From: Microbacterium sp.
GTDB taxonomy: Bacteria; Actinomycetota; Actinomycetes; Actinomycetales; Microbacteriaceae
Direction: 5' to 3'
NCBI GenBank assembly: GCA_013823625.1
Contig: PNMM01000002.1
Span: 434,001-498,000, forward strand
DNA length: 64,000 nt
In this document: positions 30,001 through 37,862 of the stretch, one piece after another
How the letters are laid out: each line of letters begins with the position of its first letter
Position numbering within the stretch: position 1 is the stretch's first letter
Program-made: the position numbers and the translations under genes
Notes under the pieces: model-generated
The model's input: the letters and a program-made list of their open reading frames with translations, nothing else
Told to the model about the DNA's origin: nothing
Databases searched by the model: none

Positions 30001-31570
30001 CAGCGCGTTTCTCGAGCCCGTGCCCGACCCCGTGGGCGACCTCGTCGCGCGGTTCGCGCGCACCCGCACGCCCTTCGCCGCGAGCGATGTGGCGAGCCGC
30101 TACGGCCTCGGCATCGCGGTGGCGACGGATGCTCTGCGCCGGCTCACCGCCGACCGACGCGTCATCGAAGGCGAGTTTCGCCCGGGCGCCTCGGGCACCG
30201 AGTGGGTCGACGCCGAGGTGCTGCGGCGCCTGCGCTCGCGCAGCCTCGCGACCCTGCGCAAAGAGATCGAACCCGTCAGCCACGGCACCCTCGGCCGGTT
30301 CTTGCCCGCCTGGCAGCACGTCGGCAGTGCAGGGCTCGGCGCGACGCGCCCCGCACTGCAGGGCATCGACGGAGTGCTGCAGGCCATCGAGCAGTTGCAG
30401 GGGGTCGCGCTGCCGGCGAGCGCGTGGGAGACCCTCGTGCTGCCGAGTCGCGTGCGCGACTACTCCCCCGCCTGGCTCGATGAGCTGTGCGCGAGCGGCG
30501 AGGCCGTCTGGGCCGGAGCGGGCAGCTTGCCCGGCAGTGACGGCTGGGTGAGCCTGCACCTCGCGGGGGCCGCGCCACTGAGCCTCGCCGAGCCCGACGG
30601 GCTCGAACTCACCGCGCGTCAGCAGCGCATTCTCGACGCGCTCGCGGGCGGCGGCGGCTTCTTCTTCCGCCAGCTCGCGGCCGCCGTCGCCGAGCCGGGC
30701 GAATCCGGGGGCGACGATGCGGCTCTCGTTGATGAGCTCTGGCAACTCGTGTGGGCGGGGCTGCTCACGAACGACACGCTCGCGCCGCTGCGCTCCACAC
30801 TCGGGGGCACGGCCACGCGCCGGCCCGCGCCGCGCACGCGGGGGTATCGGGGGTACGCGCGCCCCGCATCCGTCATGCAATCGGGGCCGCCCACGGCAGC
30901 GGGCCGCTGGTCGCTGTTGCCCGAGCGCGATGCCGACACCACGCGTCGCACGGCCTTTGCCGTTGACCGCATGCTCGAACGCCACGGCATCGTGACGCGC
31001 GGGGCCGTGCAGGCCGAGGGGTTGCGCGGCGGCTTCGCGCTCGCCTACTCGGTGCTCGCGCGCATGGAAGAAGCGGGTTCGGTGCGCCGCGGTTACATCG
31101 TTGAGGGCCTTGGCGCGGCGCAGTTCGCAACGCCCGCCACGACCGATCGCGTGCGCACCTATAGCCGAGACGCGGATGCGGCCCCCGCCCTGGCCCCCGT
31201 CGTTCTCGCCGCAACCGACCCGGCCAACCCCTACGGTGCGGCCCTCTCGTGGCCGGCGAGTCAGCCCGACGCCGCCGCGGGGTCGACCGCGCATCGGCCG
31301 GGGCGCAAGGCCGGGGCTCTCGTCGCTCTCGTCGACGGGCACCTCGCGCTCTACCTCGAGCGCGGTGGCAAGAGCGTGCTGACCTTCACGGAAGACCCAG
31401 CCGTGCTCGAGGTCGCCGCCGTCGAACTCGCCGCGGTCGTGCGCGCGCGCTTGCGCTCACTGCGCGTCGAACGCGTCAATGGCGCGAGTGTCTTCGGCAC
31501 GCCGCTCGCCGAGGCACTGCAGGCCGCGGGCTTTGTCGCGACGCCACAGGGCTTGCGCATCCGGATCTAG
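27062..31570 (+). CDS. lhr: Lhr-type ATP-dependent DNA helicase
   Basis: A 1502-residue Lhr (long helicase related) superfamily-2 3'-5' helicase, the full length seen in actinobacteria. Walker A is PTGSGKT at residues 50-56, the DEVH box (IIDEVHAVAGTKRG) is near 170-183, and SATVRPPEEVARFLGG follows. Helicase motifs IV-VI include SSLELGIDMGAVDLV and QRVGRAGHQVGE. The long C-terminal half is the Lhr-specific winged-helix and tail region. Mycobacterial Lhr unwinds RNA:DNA and is induced by DNA damage. It is followed 9 bp later by a Nei-type glycosylase, making a probable repair operon. GACAAT lies 6 nt before the ATG, suggesting leaderless initiation. Confidence 0.94.
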   Translation: MTTLEPAAVLGRFAPATREWFTGAFPAPTPAQLGAWDAISTGRHALVVAPTGSGKTLAAFLWSIDRLAAEPPPDDPRRRTRVLYISPLKALGVDVERNLRSPLIGVTQTALRLGGTAPSITVGVRSGDTPSADRRALQKSPPDILITTPESLYLMLTASARETLEGVTTVIIDEVHAVAGTKRGAHLALTLERLDARLATPAQRIGLSATVRPPEEVARFLGGAQPVTVVQPPAAKTFDLSVVVPVDDMTQPPTIGGDSPDGSGAPQTPSIWPHVEEDIVDRVLQHRSTIVFANSRRLAERLTARLNEIYADRTQSDELLARAHHGSVSKEQRGEIEEALKTGRLRCVVATSSLELGIDMGAVDLVIQVEAPPSVASGLQRVGRAGHQVGEISRGVLVPKHRLDVLHATVTSERMTAGLIEELRVLTNPLDVLAQQTVAHVALESCDIEQWFEQVRRSAPFATLPRSAFDAVLDLLSGRYPSDRFSELRPRVVWDRVNGTLTGRPGAQRLAVTSGGTIPDRGLFGVFIAGEGNGRRVGELDEEMVYESRVGDVFALGTTSWRIQEITHDQVIVTPAFGQPGKVPFWKGDGLGRPAELGRALGRTTRELAAASTDARHERLAAAGLDARAEANLDALLREQAEATGQLPSEQTLVVERFRDELGDWRVVLHSPYGMAVHAPWALAVTARIRERHGYDGAAIAADDGIVVRLPDTEAQPPGAELFLFEADELEALVTSEVGSSAVFAARFRECAARALLLPRRDPGRRSPLWQQRQRASQLLEVAREFPDFPIVLETVREVLQDVYDLPSLVELTAGIAQRSIRIVEVETPSPSPFARSLLFGYVAAFLYEGDSPLAERRAAALSIDPALLAELLGRAELREVLDPAVIAQLEAELQRVAPDRRARDAEGIVDLLRILGPLSVDEVEARTLDEVDVSGALDELARANRVFRATIAGDARWVGVEDAARLRDALGTPIPHGVPSAFLEPVPDPVGDLVARFARTRTPFAASDVASRYGLGIAVATDALRRLTADRRVIEGEFRPGASGTEWVDAEVLRRLRSRSLATLRKEIEPVSHGTLGRFLPAWQHVGSAGLGATRPALQGIDGVLQAIEQLQGVALPASAWETLVLPSRVRDYSPAWLDELCASGEAVWAGAGSLPGSDGWVSLHLAGAAPLSLAEPDGLELTARQQRILDALAGGGGFFFRQLAAAVAEPGESGGDDAALVDELWQLVWAGLLTNDTLAPLRSTLGGTATRRPAPRTRGYRGYARPASVMQSGPPTAAGRWSLLPERDADTTRRTAFAVDRMLERHGIVTRGAVQAEGLRGGFALAYSVLARMEEAGSVRRGYIVEGLGAAQFATPATTDRVRTYSRDADAAPALAPVVLAATDPANPYGAALSWPASQPDAAAGSTAHRPGRKAGALVALVDGHLALYLERGGKSVLTFTEDPAVLEVAAVELAAVVRARLRSLRVERVNGASVFGTPLAEALQAAGFVATPQGLRIRI

Positions 31571-31579
31571 GAGCGAGCG

Positions 31580-32371
31580 ATGCCCGAAGGCGACACCGTT
31601 CACCGCGCGGCAGCGCGACTGCACGCCGCGCTCGCAGGGCAGACCGTGCTGCGCAGCGATGTTCGCGTGCCACGCTTCGCGACCGCCGACCTCTGCGGCG
31701 AGCGCGTCGACGAGGTAGTGGCCTACGGCAAGCACCTGCTGATGCGCATCGGCGACGTGACGGTGCACTCACACCTCAAGATGGAGGGCGCGTGGCACAT
31801 CATGCGCCGCGGCGAGCGCTGGCGCCGCCCCGCCTTCGAAGCGCGCATGGTGCTCGAGACAACCGCGAGTGAGGGCGCGCCGTGGCAAGCCGTGGGCTTC
31901 GCACTCGGTGAGCTCGAGCTCGTCGCTCGTGATGCCGAACACGAGGTCATCGGCTACCTCGGCCCCGACCCCTTGCGCGATGACTTCGACCGCGACGAAG
32001 CCCTGCGCCGCCTCACCGCCGACCCCGAGCGGCCCATCGGTCTCGCGCTGCTCGACCAGCGCATCGTTGCCGGCTTTGGCAATGACTACCGCAACGAGCT
32101 GCTGTTCTTGCGCGGCGTGCGGCCCGAAACCCCGACCGGCGAGGTGGATGCTGCCGCCGCACTCGATCTCGGCGTGCGCCTTATCCGAGCCAACCGCGAC
32201 CGCGACGAGCGCACGACCACGGGCAACACGCGGCGCGGCGAACGCCTGTGGGTTGCCCACCGCGACGGTCGACCGTGTCGGCGCTGTGGCACGGCCATCG
32301 AACGGGGATTACTCGGAGACGATGCGCTCTCTGAGCGCATCACGTGGTTCTGCCCGAGCTGCCAGCGCTGA
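31580..32371 (+). CDS. nei: Endonuclease VIII-like DNA glycosylase/AP lyase
   Basis: A 263-residue Fpg/Nei-family glycosylase that removes oxidised bases and cuts at abasic sites. The catalytic N-terminus MPEGDTVHRAAARL has Pro2 and Glu3 intact. The sequence VAYGKHLLMRIGDVTVHSHL corresponds to the DNA-contact Lys/His region, and the C-terminal zinc finger has CRRCG and CPSC pairs (CRRCGTAIERG ... TWFCPSCQR). MPEGDT- rather than MPELPE- places it with Nei rather than MutM. AGGAG stands 7 nt before the ATG and only 9 bp separate it from lhr, so the two are co-transcribed. Confidence 0.92.
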   Translation: MPEGDTVHRAAARLHAALAGQTVLRSDVRVPRFATADLCGERVDEVVAYGKHLLMRIGDVTVHSHLKMEGAWHIMRRGERWRRPAFEARMVLETTASEGAPWQAVGFALGELELVARDAEHEVIGYLGPDPLRDDFDRDEALRRLTADPERPIGLALLDQRIVAGFGNDYRNELLFLRGVRPETPTGEVDAAAALDLGVRLIRANRDRDERTTTGNTRRGERLWVAHRDGRPCRRCGTAIERGLLGDDALSERITWFCPSCQR

Positions 32372-32378
32372 CGCTCGC

Positions 32379-32882
32379 CTATTCGGCGATGACCGCGGTC
32401 ACGCGCGACGGCCGCCAGGCGACAATGCGCAAAGCCGTCGCCGCGACAAGGGCGATGACCCCGGCGATGACGAGAGGCAGAGCCGCCGCCTCAGCGATGC
32501 GCGGCACGACGTAGACGCTCGGGTCGTAGATTCCCGACGCGGGCGGCACACTGAACGCGAACTCGGCATACACCGTGAGCGCGAAGCCGGCGAGAGTGGC
32601 GATTGCCCCCACGATCCAGAGCGACCGCAACCACGGGTTGCCCGCGACGATGAGTTCGAAGTGACGCTCGTCGCCGAATGGCTCGGGCACCGCATCCGCC
32701 GACGCACCGCGACGCGTCAGGTCGGGAGCGCTGACGTCACGCGACGACGGTGCGGGGCTCGCGGTCGGCGACCGCAGAGCACTCGCGCTCTCGACCACGG
32801 GGGCCGCGGCGGCGCCGCCGCGCTGAAAGGCCTCGGGGTAGCGCGGGTCAATGCCGCTCTCGGACGACGACGTGCGTGCCAT
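32379..32882 (-). CDS. Hypothetical membrane protein with two transmembrane helices
   Basis: A 167-residue protein of unrecognised family. The N-terminal 85 residues are polar and Ala/Ser/Pro-rich (MARTSSSESGIDPRYPEAFQ...). Two hydrophobic helices follow: SLWIVGAIATLAGFALTVYA and a second around AAALPLVIAGVIALVAATAL, with a short basic tail. It was probably missed by functional naming because only the membrane half is conserved among relatives. GGAG lies 4 nt before the ATG. Convergent with nei, 7 bp away, and divergent from the nuclease gene. Confidence 0.75.
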   Translation of the reverse strand: MARTSSSESGIDPRYPEAFQRGGAAAAPVVESASALRSPTASPAPSSRDVSAPDLTRRGASADAVPEPFGDERHFELIVAGNPWLRSLWIVGAIATLAGFALTVYAEFAFSVPPASGIYDPSVYVVPRIAEAAALPLVIAGVIALVAATALRIVAWRPSRVTAVIAE

Positions 32883-33005
32883 GGTGCTCCTTCGCTGCCG
32901 TGACGCTGTGCTTGCCGTGCCCCGCTGATCGCGCTGCCTGCTCGGCGTTCGTCAGCCTAACCGCGCACGCCCGTCGTGTCAGCGGGCGCCCGGTAGCCTC
33001 ACAGC

Positions 33006-33530
33006 ATGATCGCGTCCGCCCTGCGCCCACTCGCCGCCATCGCCCTCGTGGGCCTGCTCGGCTCGATCGACGGGTGCCTGCAATCGGGAGAGCCCAGCGT
33101 GCCGCTGCAGCCGGGGGAGCCCGCGGCGTCGGCAGAAGGCACAGGGACGGTCACGGGCATCACCGATGGAGACACCCTGCGCCTCGACGTCGACGGCACC
33201 GAGTTGCGGGTGCGCCTCGTGGGCATCGACACCCCCGAGGTCTATCCCGAGGTCGAGTGCTTCGGCCCCGAAGCCGAAGACGCACTCGCGACCTTCGCCC
33301 CTCGGGGCAGCACGCTCAGCTACGCCTACGACCGCGAGCAGCGCGACCAGTACGACCGCGAGCTCATGTACCTCTTCACCGAAGACGGCACGTTCATCAA
33401 CTACGAGCTCGTGGCTCAGGGCTATGCCGAAGCGCTCGTCGTTGAGCCCAACGACCTCTACTACGACGACTTCGTGGCCGCCGAGCGCGAGGCCCAATCT
33501 CAAGGGCTCGGCCAGTGGGGTCAGTGCTAG
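33006..33530 (+). CDS. Exported thermonuclease (staphylococcal nuclease-like)
   Basis: A 174-residue secreted nuclease of the SNase-like family, which hydrolyses DNA and RNA with calcium. The N-terminal signal segment runs to about residue 24 and ends SIDGC; this is a weak lipobox, so it may be a lipoprotein or a plain secreted protein. The core has TGITDGDTLRL, VRLVGIDTPEVYP (catalytic Arg and Glu region), then YDREQRDQYDRELMYLF with the second Arg. TAGCCT at 32994-32999 lies 6 nt before the ATG and no ribosome-binding site is seen, so the transcript is probably leaderless. Ends 7 bp from the convergent SRAP gene. Confidence 0.88.
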   Translation: MIASALRPLAAIALVGLLGSIDGCLQSGEPSVPLQPGEPAASAEGTGTVTGITDGDTLRLDVDGTELRVRLVGIDTPEVYPEVECFGPEAEDALATFAPRGSTLSYAYDREQRDQYDRELMYLFTEDGTFINYELVAQGYAEALVVEPNDLYYDDFVAAEREAQSQGLGQWGQC

Positions 33531-33537
33531 CGCGCGA

Positions 33538-34245
33538 CTAGACCGGTTCGATGAGCTGGGGCCCATCGCCGCGCAGCGGAGCAACCGGGTACAGCTCGAG
33601 GCGTTCGAGCACTTGCTCGCTCTCGGCCACGACCATGTCAACGAGCGACTGATCGCCCTCGACAGTGGGGTCAAGCCATTCGTCCCACACTTCGCGCGGC
33701 AACATCACGGGCGCGCGATCGTGAATGCTCGCCGTCGGCCCCATCGAATCCCGCGTCAGCATCGTGGCCGTCAGCACCCACGGCGTGGGCTCGGCCCCCT
33801 CCGCAAACGGAGCTCGCCACCACGAGTACAGAGCCGCCATGGCAAACTCGCCCGCTTCGGGGTCGGTGATGAAGTGCGGCGTCTTGGTCGTGCCGACGGT
33901 GTGCCACTCGTAGTAGCCGTCGGCCGGCAGAATCGCGCGCGAGCGCACAAGCGCGCCCTTGAAAGTGTTCTTCTCACTCACGGTCTCGCTGCGGGCGTTG
34001 AACGTGGGGTACTTCGAGGTGAGCTCGGTGCTCCACCGCGGCACGAGTGACCAGCGCGCGGTCGTGACCAAGCGGGAGGGCATCCCCTCGGGGTCATCTT
34101 TCGGCACGCGGTCGACGACGATGGGCACCTGCTGAGTCGGCGAAATGTTCCAACTCGGGGGCATCGCCACGTCGTCGACCTCATCGGCCTCGAAGTATTG
34201 CCCGAGTTCTTCGCCGCTCTTGGTGTTGGCATAGCGTCCGCACAT
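33538..34245 (-). CDS. SRAP-family abasic-site-binding protein (HMCES/YedK-like)
   Basis: A 235-residue SRAP protein. The protein starts MCGRYANTKSGEELGQYFEA, so Cys2 is available to form the thiazolidine crosslink to abasic sites in single-stranded DNA. Other conserved sites are WNISPTQQVPIV, FNARSETV, the Glu in DGYYEWH, and the His in TASIHDRAPVML. These match the Cys/Asn/Glu/His active site of E. coli YedK. The ATG at 34245 fixes Cys2; a longer frame upstream would not allow the chemistry. Its ATG overlaps the TGA of the glutaredoxin-like gene, so the two are translationally coupled. Confidence 0.93.
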   Translation of the reverse strand: MCGRYANTKSGEELGQYFEADEVDDVAMPPSWNISPTQQVPIVVDRVPKDDPEGMPSRLVTTARWSLVPRWSTELTSKYPTFNARSETVSEKNTFKGALVRSRAILPADGYYEWHTVGTTKTPHFITDPEAGEFAMAALYSWWRAPFAEGAEPTPWVLTATMLTRDSMGPTASIHDRAPVMLPREVWDEWLDPTVEGDQSLVDMVVAESEQVLERLELYPVAPLRGDGPQLIEPV

Positions 34246-34514
34246 CAGTGCCCCCTCTCGGCGAGCGCCGCCTGCAGCCGCTCGGCATCCACGCGATAAA
34301 TGGTGTGCACGTCGCCGTTGATGAGCACGACCGGAATCTCGTCCCAATAGCGATCGTGCAGCTCGGCGTCATCGAGAATCGACCGCTCGTCGAACCGCAC
34401 GCTTGCTCGCCCGTCAAGCACGGCCGTGACCACCGCACGGGCGTCGTCGCACAAGTGGCACCCCGGCTTGCCTATGAGCGTCACGGTCGCGAATGGCTCG
34501 TCGGCGGGGGGCAC
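34245..34514 (-). CDS. Glutaredoxin-like (thioredoxin-fold) protein
   Basis: An 89-residue thioredoxin-fold protein with the redox pair in KPGCHLCDDARA and the cis-proline turn in WDEIPVVLINGD. It belongs with the small glutaredoxin/DUF836 type rather than classic CPYC glutaredoxins. It could reduce disulfides or act with the neighbouring SRAP protein in stress response. Start is GTG at 34514, exactly 6 nt after the TATGCT that forms one half of the palindrome at 34521-34542; no ribosome-binding site is present, so it should be leaderless. Confidence 0.85.
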   Translation of the reverse strand: MPPADEPFATVTLIGKPGCHLCDDARAVVTAVLDGRASVRFDERSILDDAELHDRYWDEIPVVLINGDVHTIYRVDAERLQAALAERGH

Positions 34515-34520
34515 GTGCCC

Positions 34521-34542
34521 AGCATAGGCACGTGCCTATGCT
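34521..34542. promoter_or_regulatory. Perfect 22-bp palindrome with divergent leaderless -10 elements
   Basis: The two 11-bp halves are AGCATAGGCAC and GTGCCTATGCT with no spacer. Each outer end reads TATGCT in the direction of its gene: 6 nt before the GTG of the glutaredoxin-like gene on the minus strand and 7 nt before the ATG of the HAD gene on the plus strand. It can therefore be both promoters and, as a palindrome, an operator for a dimeric regulator. Confidence 0.7.
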
Positions 34543-34549
34543 GGAGGGG

Positions 34550-35314
34550 ATGTCCACGCCCGTCAGCGACGCCGGCCCCGCCGAGCGCGCGCCCGCCTCC
34601 GCCCCCGTGATCGCGTTTTTCGACGTGGACAACACTCTGCTGCGCGGCGCGAGCGTCTATCACCTCGGGCGCACGGCCTGGAAGCGCGGACACCTTGGCT
34701 GGCGCGATCTCACGCGATTCGCCTGGCAGCAAGCGCGCTTCACCTCGGTCGGCGAAAACCACCAACACCAGCTCGCGGTGCGCGATCGCGCTCTCGAACT
34801 CATCGCCGGCCACTCGGTCGCCGAACTCGATGAGATCGCCGAAGAGACGTATGACTCGTCGCTCGCGGCCCTCTTGCACGAGCAGGTCGTCGCGCGGGCC
34901 CACGATCACATCGCTCAGGGTCACGAAGTGTGGCTCATCACCGCGACGCCGCACGCGTGTGCACGCGTCATCGCCGAACGGCTCGGGCTCACCGGCGCGA
35001 TGGGCACACACATCGAGAGCGTCGACGGCATCTTCACGGGCGCGTTGGTTGGCTCGGTCATGCACGGGCCGCACAAAGCCGAGGCGGCCGCACAGCTCGC
35101 CGCCGAGAAGGGCGCTGAGCTCGCCGACTGCTGGGCCTACAGTGACTCGCGCAACGACATCCCCCTGCTTGAGCTCGTGGGGCACCAGCAGGTCGTGAAC
35201 CCCGATGCCGCACTGACCCGGTACGCGCAGGCGCGCGGCTGGCCGGTCATGCGTGACCGGCCGCGGTCATCCCGTCGCCGTCGTCGCGATGGCGAGATCG
35301 ACACCGCGCAGTAG
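34550..35314 (+). CDS. HAD-IB family phosphatase (SerB-like)
   Basis: A 254-residue cytoplasmic phosphatase of the HAD superfamily, subfamily IB. Motif I is FFDVDNTLLRG with Asp25 and Asp27; motif II is the Thr in VWLITATPH; the Lys of motif III is in HGPHKAEAA; motif IV is YSDSRNDIPLLE. The substrate is not evident: relatives act on phosphoserine or lipid phosphates. The tail [13 protein letters not shown] is highly basic and might bind membranes or nucleic acid. The ATG at 34550 is 7 nt after TATGCT, consistent with a leaderless mRNA, so the longer upstream frame is rejected. Confidence 0.87.
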   Translation: MSTPVSDAGPAERAPASAPVIAFFDVDNTLLRGASVYHLGRTAWKRGHLGWRDLTRFAWQQARFTSVGENHQHQLAVRDRALELIAGHSVAELDEIAEETYDSSLAALLHEQVVARAHDHIAQGHEVWLITATPHACARVIAERLGLTGAMGTHIESVDGIFTGALVGSVMHGPHKAEAAAQLAAEKGAELADCWAYSDSRNDIPLLELVGHQQVVNPDAALTRYAQARGWPVMRDRPRSSRRRRRDGEIDTAQ

Positions 35315-35335
35315 TAAACCCCCAGAATGACGAAA

Positions 35336-35359
35336 GCGCCCGACCTGTCGGTCGAGCGC
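35336..35359 (-). terminator. Terminator-like hairpin after the bS22 gene
   Basis: On the minus strand the stem is GCGCtCGACC - GACA - GGTCGgGCGC followed by TTTCGTC, 18 nt after the stop of the bS22-like gene. Confidence 0.6.
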
Positions 35360-35377
35360 CTCGCATGGGCGAATGCC

Positions 35378-35476
35378 CTACTTCTTGTTGCGACGCTGGT
35401 GACGCGTCTTGCGCAGCAGCTTGCGGTGCTTCTTTTTCGCCATCCGCTTGCGGCGCTTCTTGATGACAGAACCCAT
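35378..35476 (-). CDS. Small ribosomal protein bS22 (AURKAIP1/COX24-domain protein)
   Basis: A 32-residue, extremely basic protein, [20 protein letters not shown] then [12 protein letters not shown]. This nearly matches bS22, found on mycobacterial 30S subunits and conserved across actinobacteria with the AURKAIP1/COX24 motif. It would bind 16S rRNA. AGAGG lies 6 nt before the ATG. As in mycobacteria, it lies just downstream of a small excisionase-type HTH gene on the same strand. Confidence 0.93.
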   Translation of the reverse strand: MGSVIKKRRKRMAKKKHRKLLRKTRHQRRNKK

Positions 35477-35546
35477 GGAAAACCTCTGATCGTCGACTGA
35501 ACGGGAGCAACGGCCCGTTCAGGACCGTGTCATGTACCGACCGAGT

Positions 35547-35741
35547 CTAGCCGACGTCGGCGATGGGCGTCTCGATGGCGGTGACGACGGCTGATTCGGG
35601 AATGCGGAAGCTGCGGCCAAAGCGAATGGCCGGCAGTTCGCCGGCGTGCACCATGCGGTACACCGTCATCGTCGAGACGCGCATCATGTCGGCTACCTCG
35701 GCGACGGTGAGAAACCGCACGTCAGACAGATCGCGGGTCAT
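35547..35741 (-). CDS. Excisionase-type helix-turn-helix DNA-binding protein
   Basis: A 64-residue MerR/excisionase-like DNA-binding protein: VRFLTVAEVADMMRVSTMTV, then YRMVHAGELPAIRFGRSFRI. Its fold is that of Xis/BldC proteins, but here it is a chromosomal regulator rather than phage excisionase. In mycobacteria the homologue lies between proC and the bS22 gene; here proC lies about 3.4 kb away in the same orientation. The promoter at 35801-35829 would give a 5' leader of about 50 nt. Likely co-transcribed with bS22. Confidence 0.87.
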   Translation of the reverse strand: MTRDLSDVRFLTVAEVADMMRVSTMTVYRMVHAGELPAIRFGRSFRIPESAVVTAIETPIADVG

Positions 35742-35800
35742 GGGCAGTCATCCTGTCGTCCACGCGCACAGCACCCTCGTGGCGCGTGTGCACGAAGTTC

Positions 35801-35829
35801 AGAGTAGGGGCTGGTGTGACTCGTGTAAA
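35801..35829 (-). promoter_or_regulatory. Predicted promoter of the HTH-bS22 unit
   Basis: On the minus strand TTTACA (35824-35829) and TACTCT (35801-35806) are 17 bp apart, a strong housekeeping-type match. Transcription would start near 35794. Confidence 0.6.
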
Positions 35830-35858
35830 GACGCCCAGAACAGGGGGGTAGAGCCAGG

Positions 35859-36341
35859 TCAGTCGTGACTCTTCCACGGCAAACGCTTGCTCACCGCTTC
35901 TTGCACGTCTTGCAGCTTCTCTTGCGCCCCCTCGATGAGCGAGCGCGCTTGGTGCGATGCATCGGCCGCGACGCGACCCACCGAGCTGCCCGCTCCCGCC
36001 ACATTGGCACCCGCCCACGCCGCAAAGACGGGCGAGCCATCGTTGTCGGGGTCAAAGTCGGCGCTCAAGAAGGGAATGATCCAGTCTTCGACCTCTTCGA
36101 GAGGCGCCGAGTCGACGGTGTAGTAGCGGTGCTGTCCTTCGTCGCGCACCGTCACGAGACCGTGGTCGCGCAACACCTTGAGGTGCTTTGAAACGGTTGG
36201 CTGGGTGGCATCCATACGCTCAACGAGCTCGCTGACGCTCAACTCTCCCGTGCCGCCATCACCTCGCAGTGAAGCGTCGAGCAAGAGCTGTAGCAGTTCG
36301 CGACGGGTGGCGTCGGCGATCACGTCGAAGATGTCGGCCAT
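35859..36341 (-). CDS. ArsR-family transcriptional regulator
   Basis: A 160-residue ArsR/SmtB-type winged-helix regulator. The first 95 residues hold the HTH: MADIFDVIADATRRELLQLL, then VSELVERMDATQPTVSKHLK VLRDHGLV in two parts, and GQHRYYTVD for the wing. There is no ArsR metal-site CxC, so the signal is not a metal bound at that classical site. The C-terminal 65 residues form an amphipathic helical tail (HQARSLIEGAQEKLQDVQEA) not typical of the family and perhaps used in dimerisation. Divergent from the KtrB gene, 69 bp away; regulation of ktrB is possible but unproven. Confidence 0.87.
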   Translation of the reverse strand: MADIFDVIADATRRELLQLLLDASLRGDGGTGELSVSELVERMDATQPTVSKHLKVLRDHGLVTVRDEGQHRYYTVDSAPLEEVEDWIIPFLSADFDPDNDGSPVFAAWAGANVAGAGSSVGRVAADASHQARSLIEGAQEKLQDVQEAVSKRLPWKSHD

Positions 36342-36410
36342 GCCACCAGGCTAGTCAGCCCCGGCTCGGAGTACCATCAGGGACGGTCCGCTGGCCGGTG
36401 AGGAGCCCCG

Positions 36411-37862
36411 ATGTCCACGACGAACCGCATTCGCGGCAACCGGCGCGACAACTACTTAAGCCCGTTGGGCCGCGCGTGGGCCGCGCTCTCTGACGGGTTC
36501 GCGGCGTCGCCCGCGCGGTTCGCCATTCTCATCTTTACCGGTCTCATCCTCATCACGACGCTGCTCTTGACACTTCCCATCGCCAAGGCGGGCGTCGGCT
36601 CGAGCGCACCGCTCGCCGACGCGTTCTTCACCGCGGTGTCGGCCGTGTGTGTCACCGGCCTGGCCACGGTCGACATGGCGACGTACTGGTCGCCCTTCGG
36701 CAACGTCGTCATTATTCTCGCGATGCAGATCGGCGGCCTCGGCGTCTTGACGATGGCAAGCATCTTGGGGCTCATTGTCGCCCGACGTATCGGGTTGCGG
36801 GCCAAGCTCATTGCCGCGAGTGACACCAACGCGGCTCGCGTGCACGCCCGCCCCGTCGCCGAGTCGCAAGCGGTTCGCCTCGGTGAGATTGGCGGCCTAC
36901 TCTTTACCGTTGCGGCCAGCGCCATCGTCATCGAGCTCGTCATCACGGCACTCATCGTGCCGCGCTTGCTCATCGAGGGCTTCGACCCGTGGACGGCTCT
37001 CTGGCAGGGCTTCTACCTTGCCCTCTCGGCCTTCACGAATACGGGCTTCGTTCCGTTCACGCCGGGTATGGAACGCTTCGCGAGCGACCCGTGGATGCTC
37101 TCAGTGCTCTCGATCGCCGTGTTCCTCGGCGCCATCGGCTTCCCCGTCATCTTCGCGCTCGCGCGCTGGCTGCGCACACGCGCGCGCCTCACGCTGCACG
37201 CCCGGGTGACCCTGCTCACGACGCTCATCTTGATCGTCGTGGGCGCGGTAGCGATCGCTGTTTTGGAGTGGTCCAACTCAGCGACCCTTGGCGGTCAAGA
37301 TGGCGTCACGCGCCCCATGACGGCAATCTTCACGTCGATCATGTCGCGGTCGGGCGGGTTGAGCACGGTCGACATCGGCGAGATGAACGGCTCGACCTTG
37401 CTCGTGCTCGACATGCTCATGTTCGTGGGCGGCGGCTCAGCATCCACGGCTGGCGGCATCAAGGTGACCACCCTCGCGGTCTTGTTCTTTGCCGCTGTCG
37501 CCGAAGCGCGCGGTGTTGACGACATGGAGGCCTTCGAGCGCCGCATCCCCAACGATGTGCTGCGCCTCTCGGTCAGTGTCGTGCTGTGGGGCGCGACGAT
37601 CGTCGCCACCTCGACGGTCATCATCCTGCACATCACGAAGGCGCCCCTCGACTTCGTGTTGTTCGATGTCATTTCTGCGTTCGCGACGTGTGGCCTCTCG
37701 ACCGGGCTCACGAGCAACGACCTTCCTGATTCGGCGAAGTATGTGCTCGCGCTCACCATGTGGGCCGGGCGCGTTGGTACAGTGACCCTCGCCGCGGCCC
37801 TCGCCGCCAGTCAGCGCCGGCAGCTGTTCCGGCGCCCAGAAGAGAGGCCCATCGTTGGTTGA
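36411..37862 (+). CDS. ktrB: Potassium uptake channel subunit (TrkH/KtrB family)
   Basis: A 483-residue membrane protein of the TrkH/KtrB family, which conducts K+ (often with Na+ or H+). Repeated membrane-pore-membrane units are visible; filter regions include FFTAVSAVCVTGLATVD, LSAFTNTGFVPFTPG, SIMSRSGGLSTVDIGEMN and FDVISAFATCGLSTGL, each with the selectivity Gly. Length fits KtrB. A GAGGAG ribosome-binding site precedes the ATG. The 3' end overlaps the ktrA start by 8 nt, so the two subunits are made together. Confidence 0.93.
   Translation: MSTTNRIRGNRRDNYLSPLGRAWAALSDGFAASPARFAILIFTGLILITTLLLTLPIAKAGVGSSAPLADAFFTAVSAVCVTGLATVDMATYWSPFGNVVIILAMQIGGLGVLTMASILGLIVARRIGLRAKLIAASDTNAARVHARPVAESQAVRLGEIGGLLFTVAASAIVIELVITALIVPRLLIEGFDPWTALWQGFYLALSAFTNTGFVPFTPGMERFASDPWMLSVLSIAVFLGAIGFPVIFALARWLRTRARLTLHARVTLLTTLILIVVGAVAIAVLEWSNSATLGGQDGVTRPMTAIFTSIMSRSGGLSTVDIGEMNGSTLLVLDMLMFVGGGSASTAGGIKVTTLAVLFFAAVAEARGVDDMEAFERRIPNDVLRLSVSVVLWGATIVATSTVIILHITKAPLDFVLFDVISAFATCGLSTGLTSNDLPDSAKYVLALTMWAGRVGTVTLAAALAASQRRQLFRRPEERPIVG

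Noticed and set aside
35547-35741. Prophage or integrative element marked by an excisionase-like gene
   Set aside because: No integrase, attachment sites or phage genes nearby; the gene is the conserved chromosomal partner of bS22.
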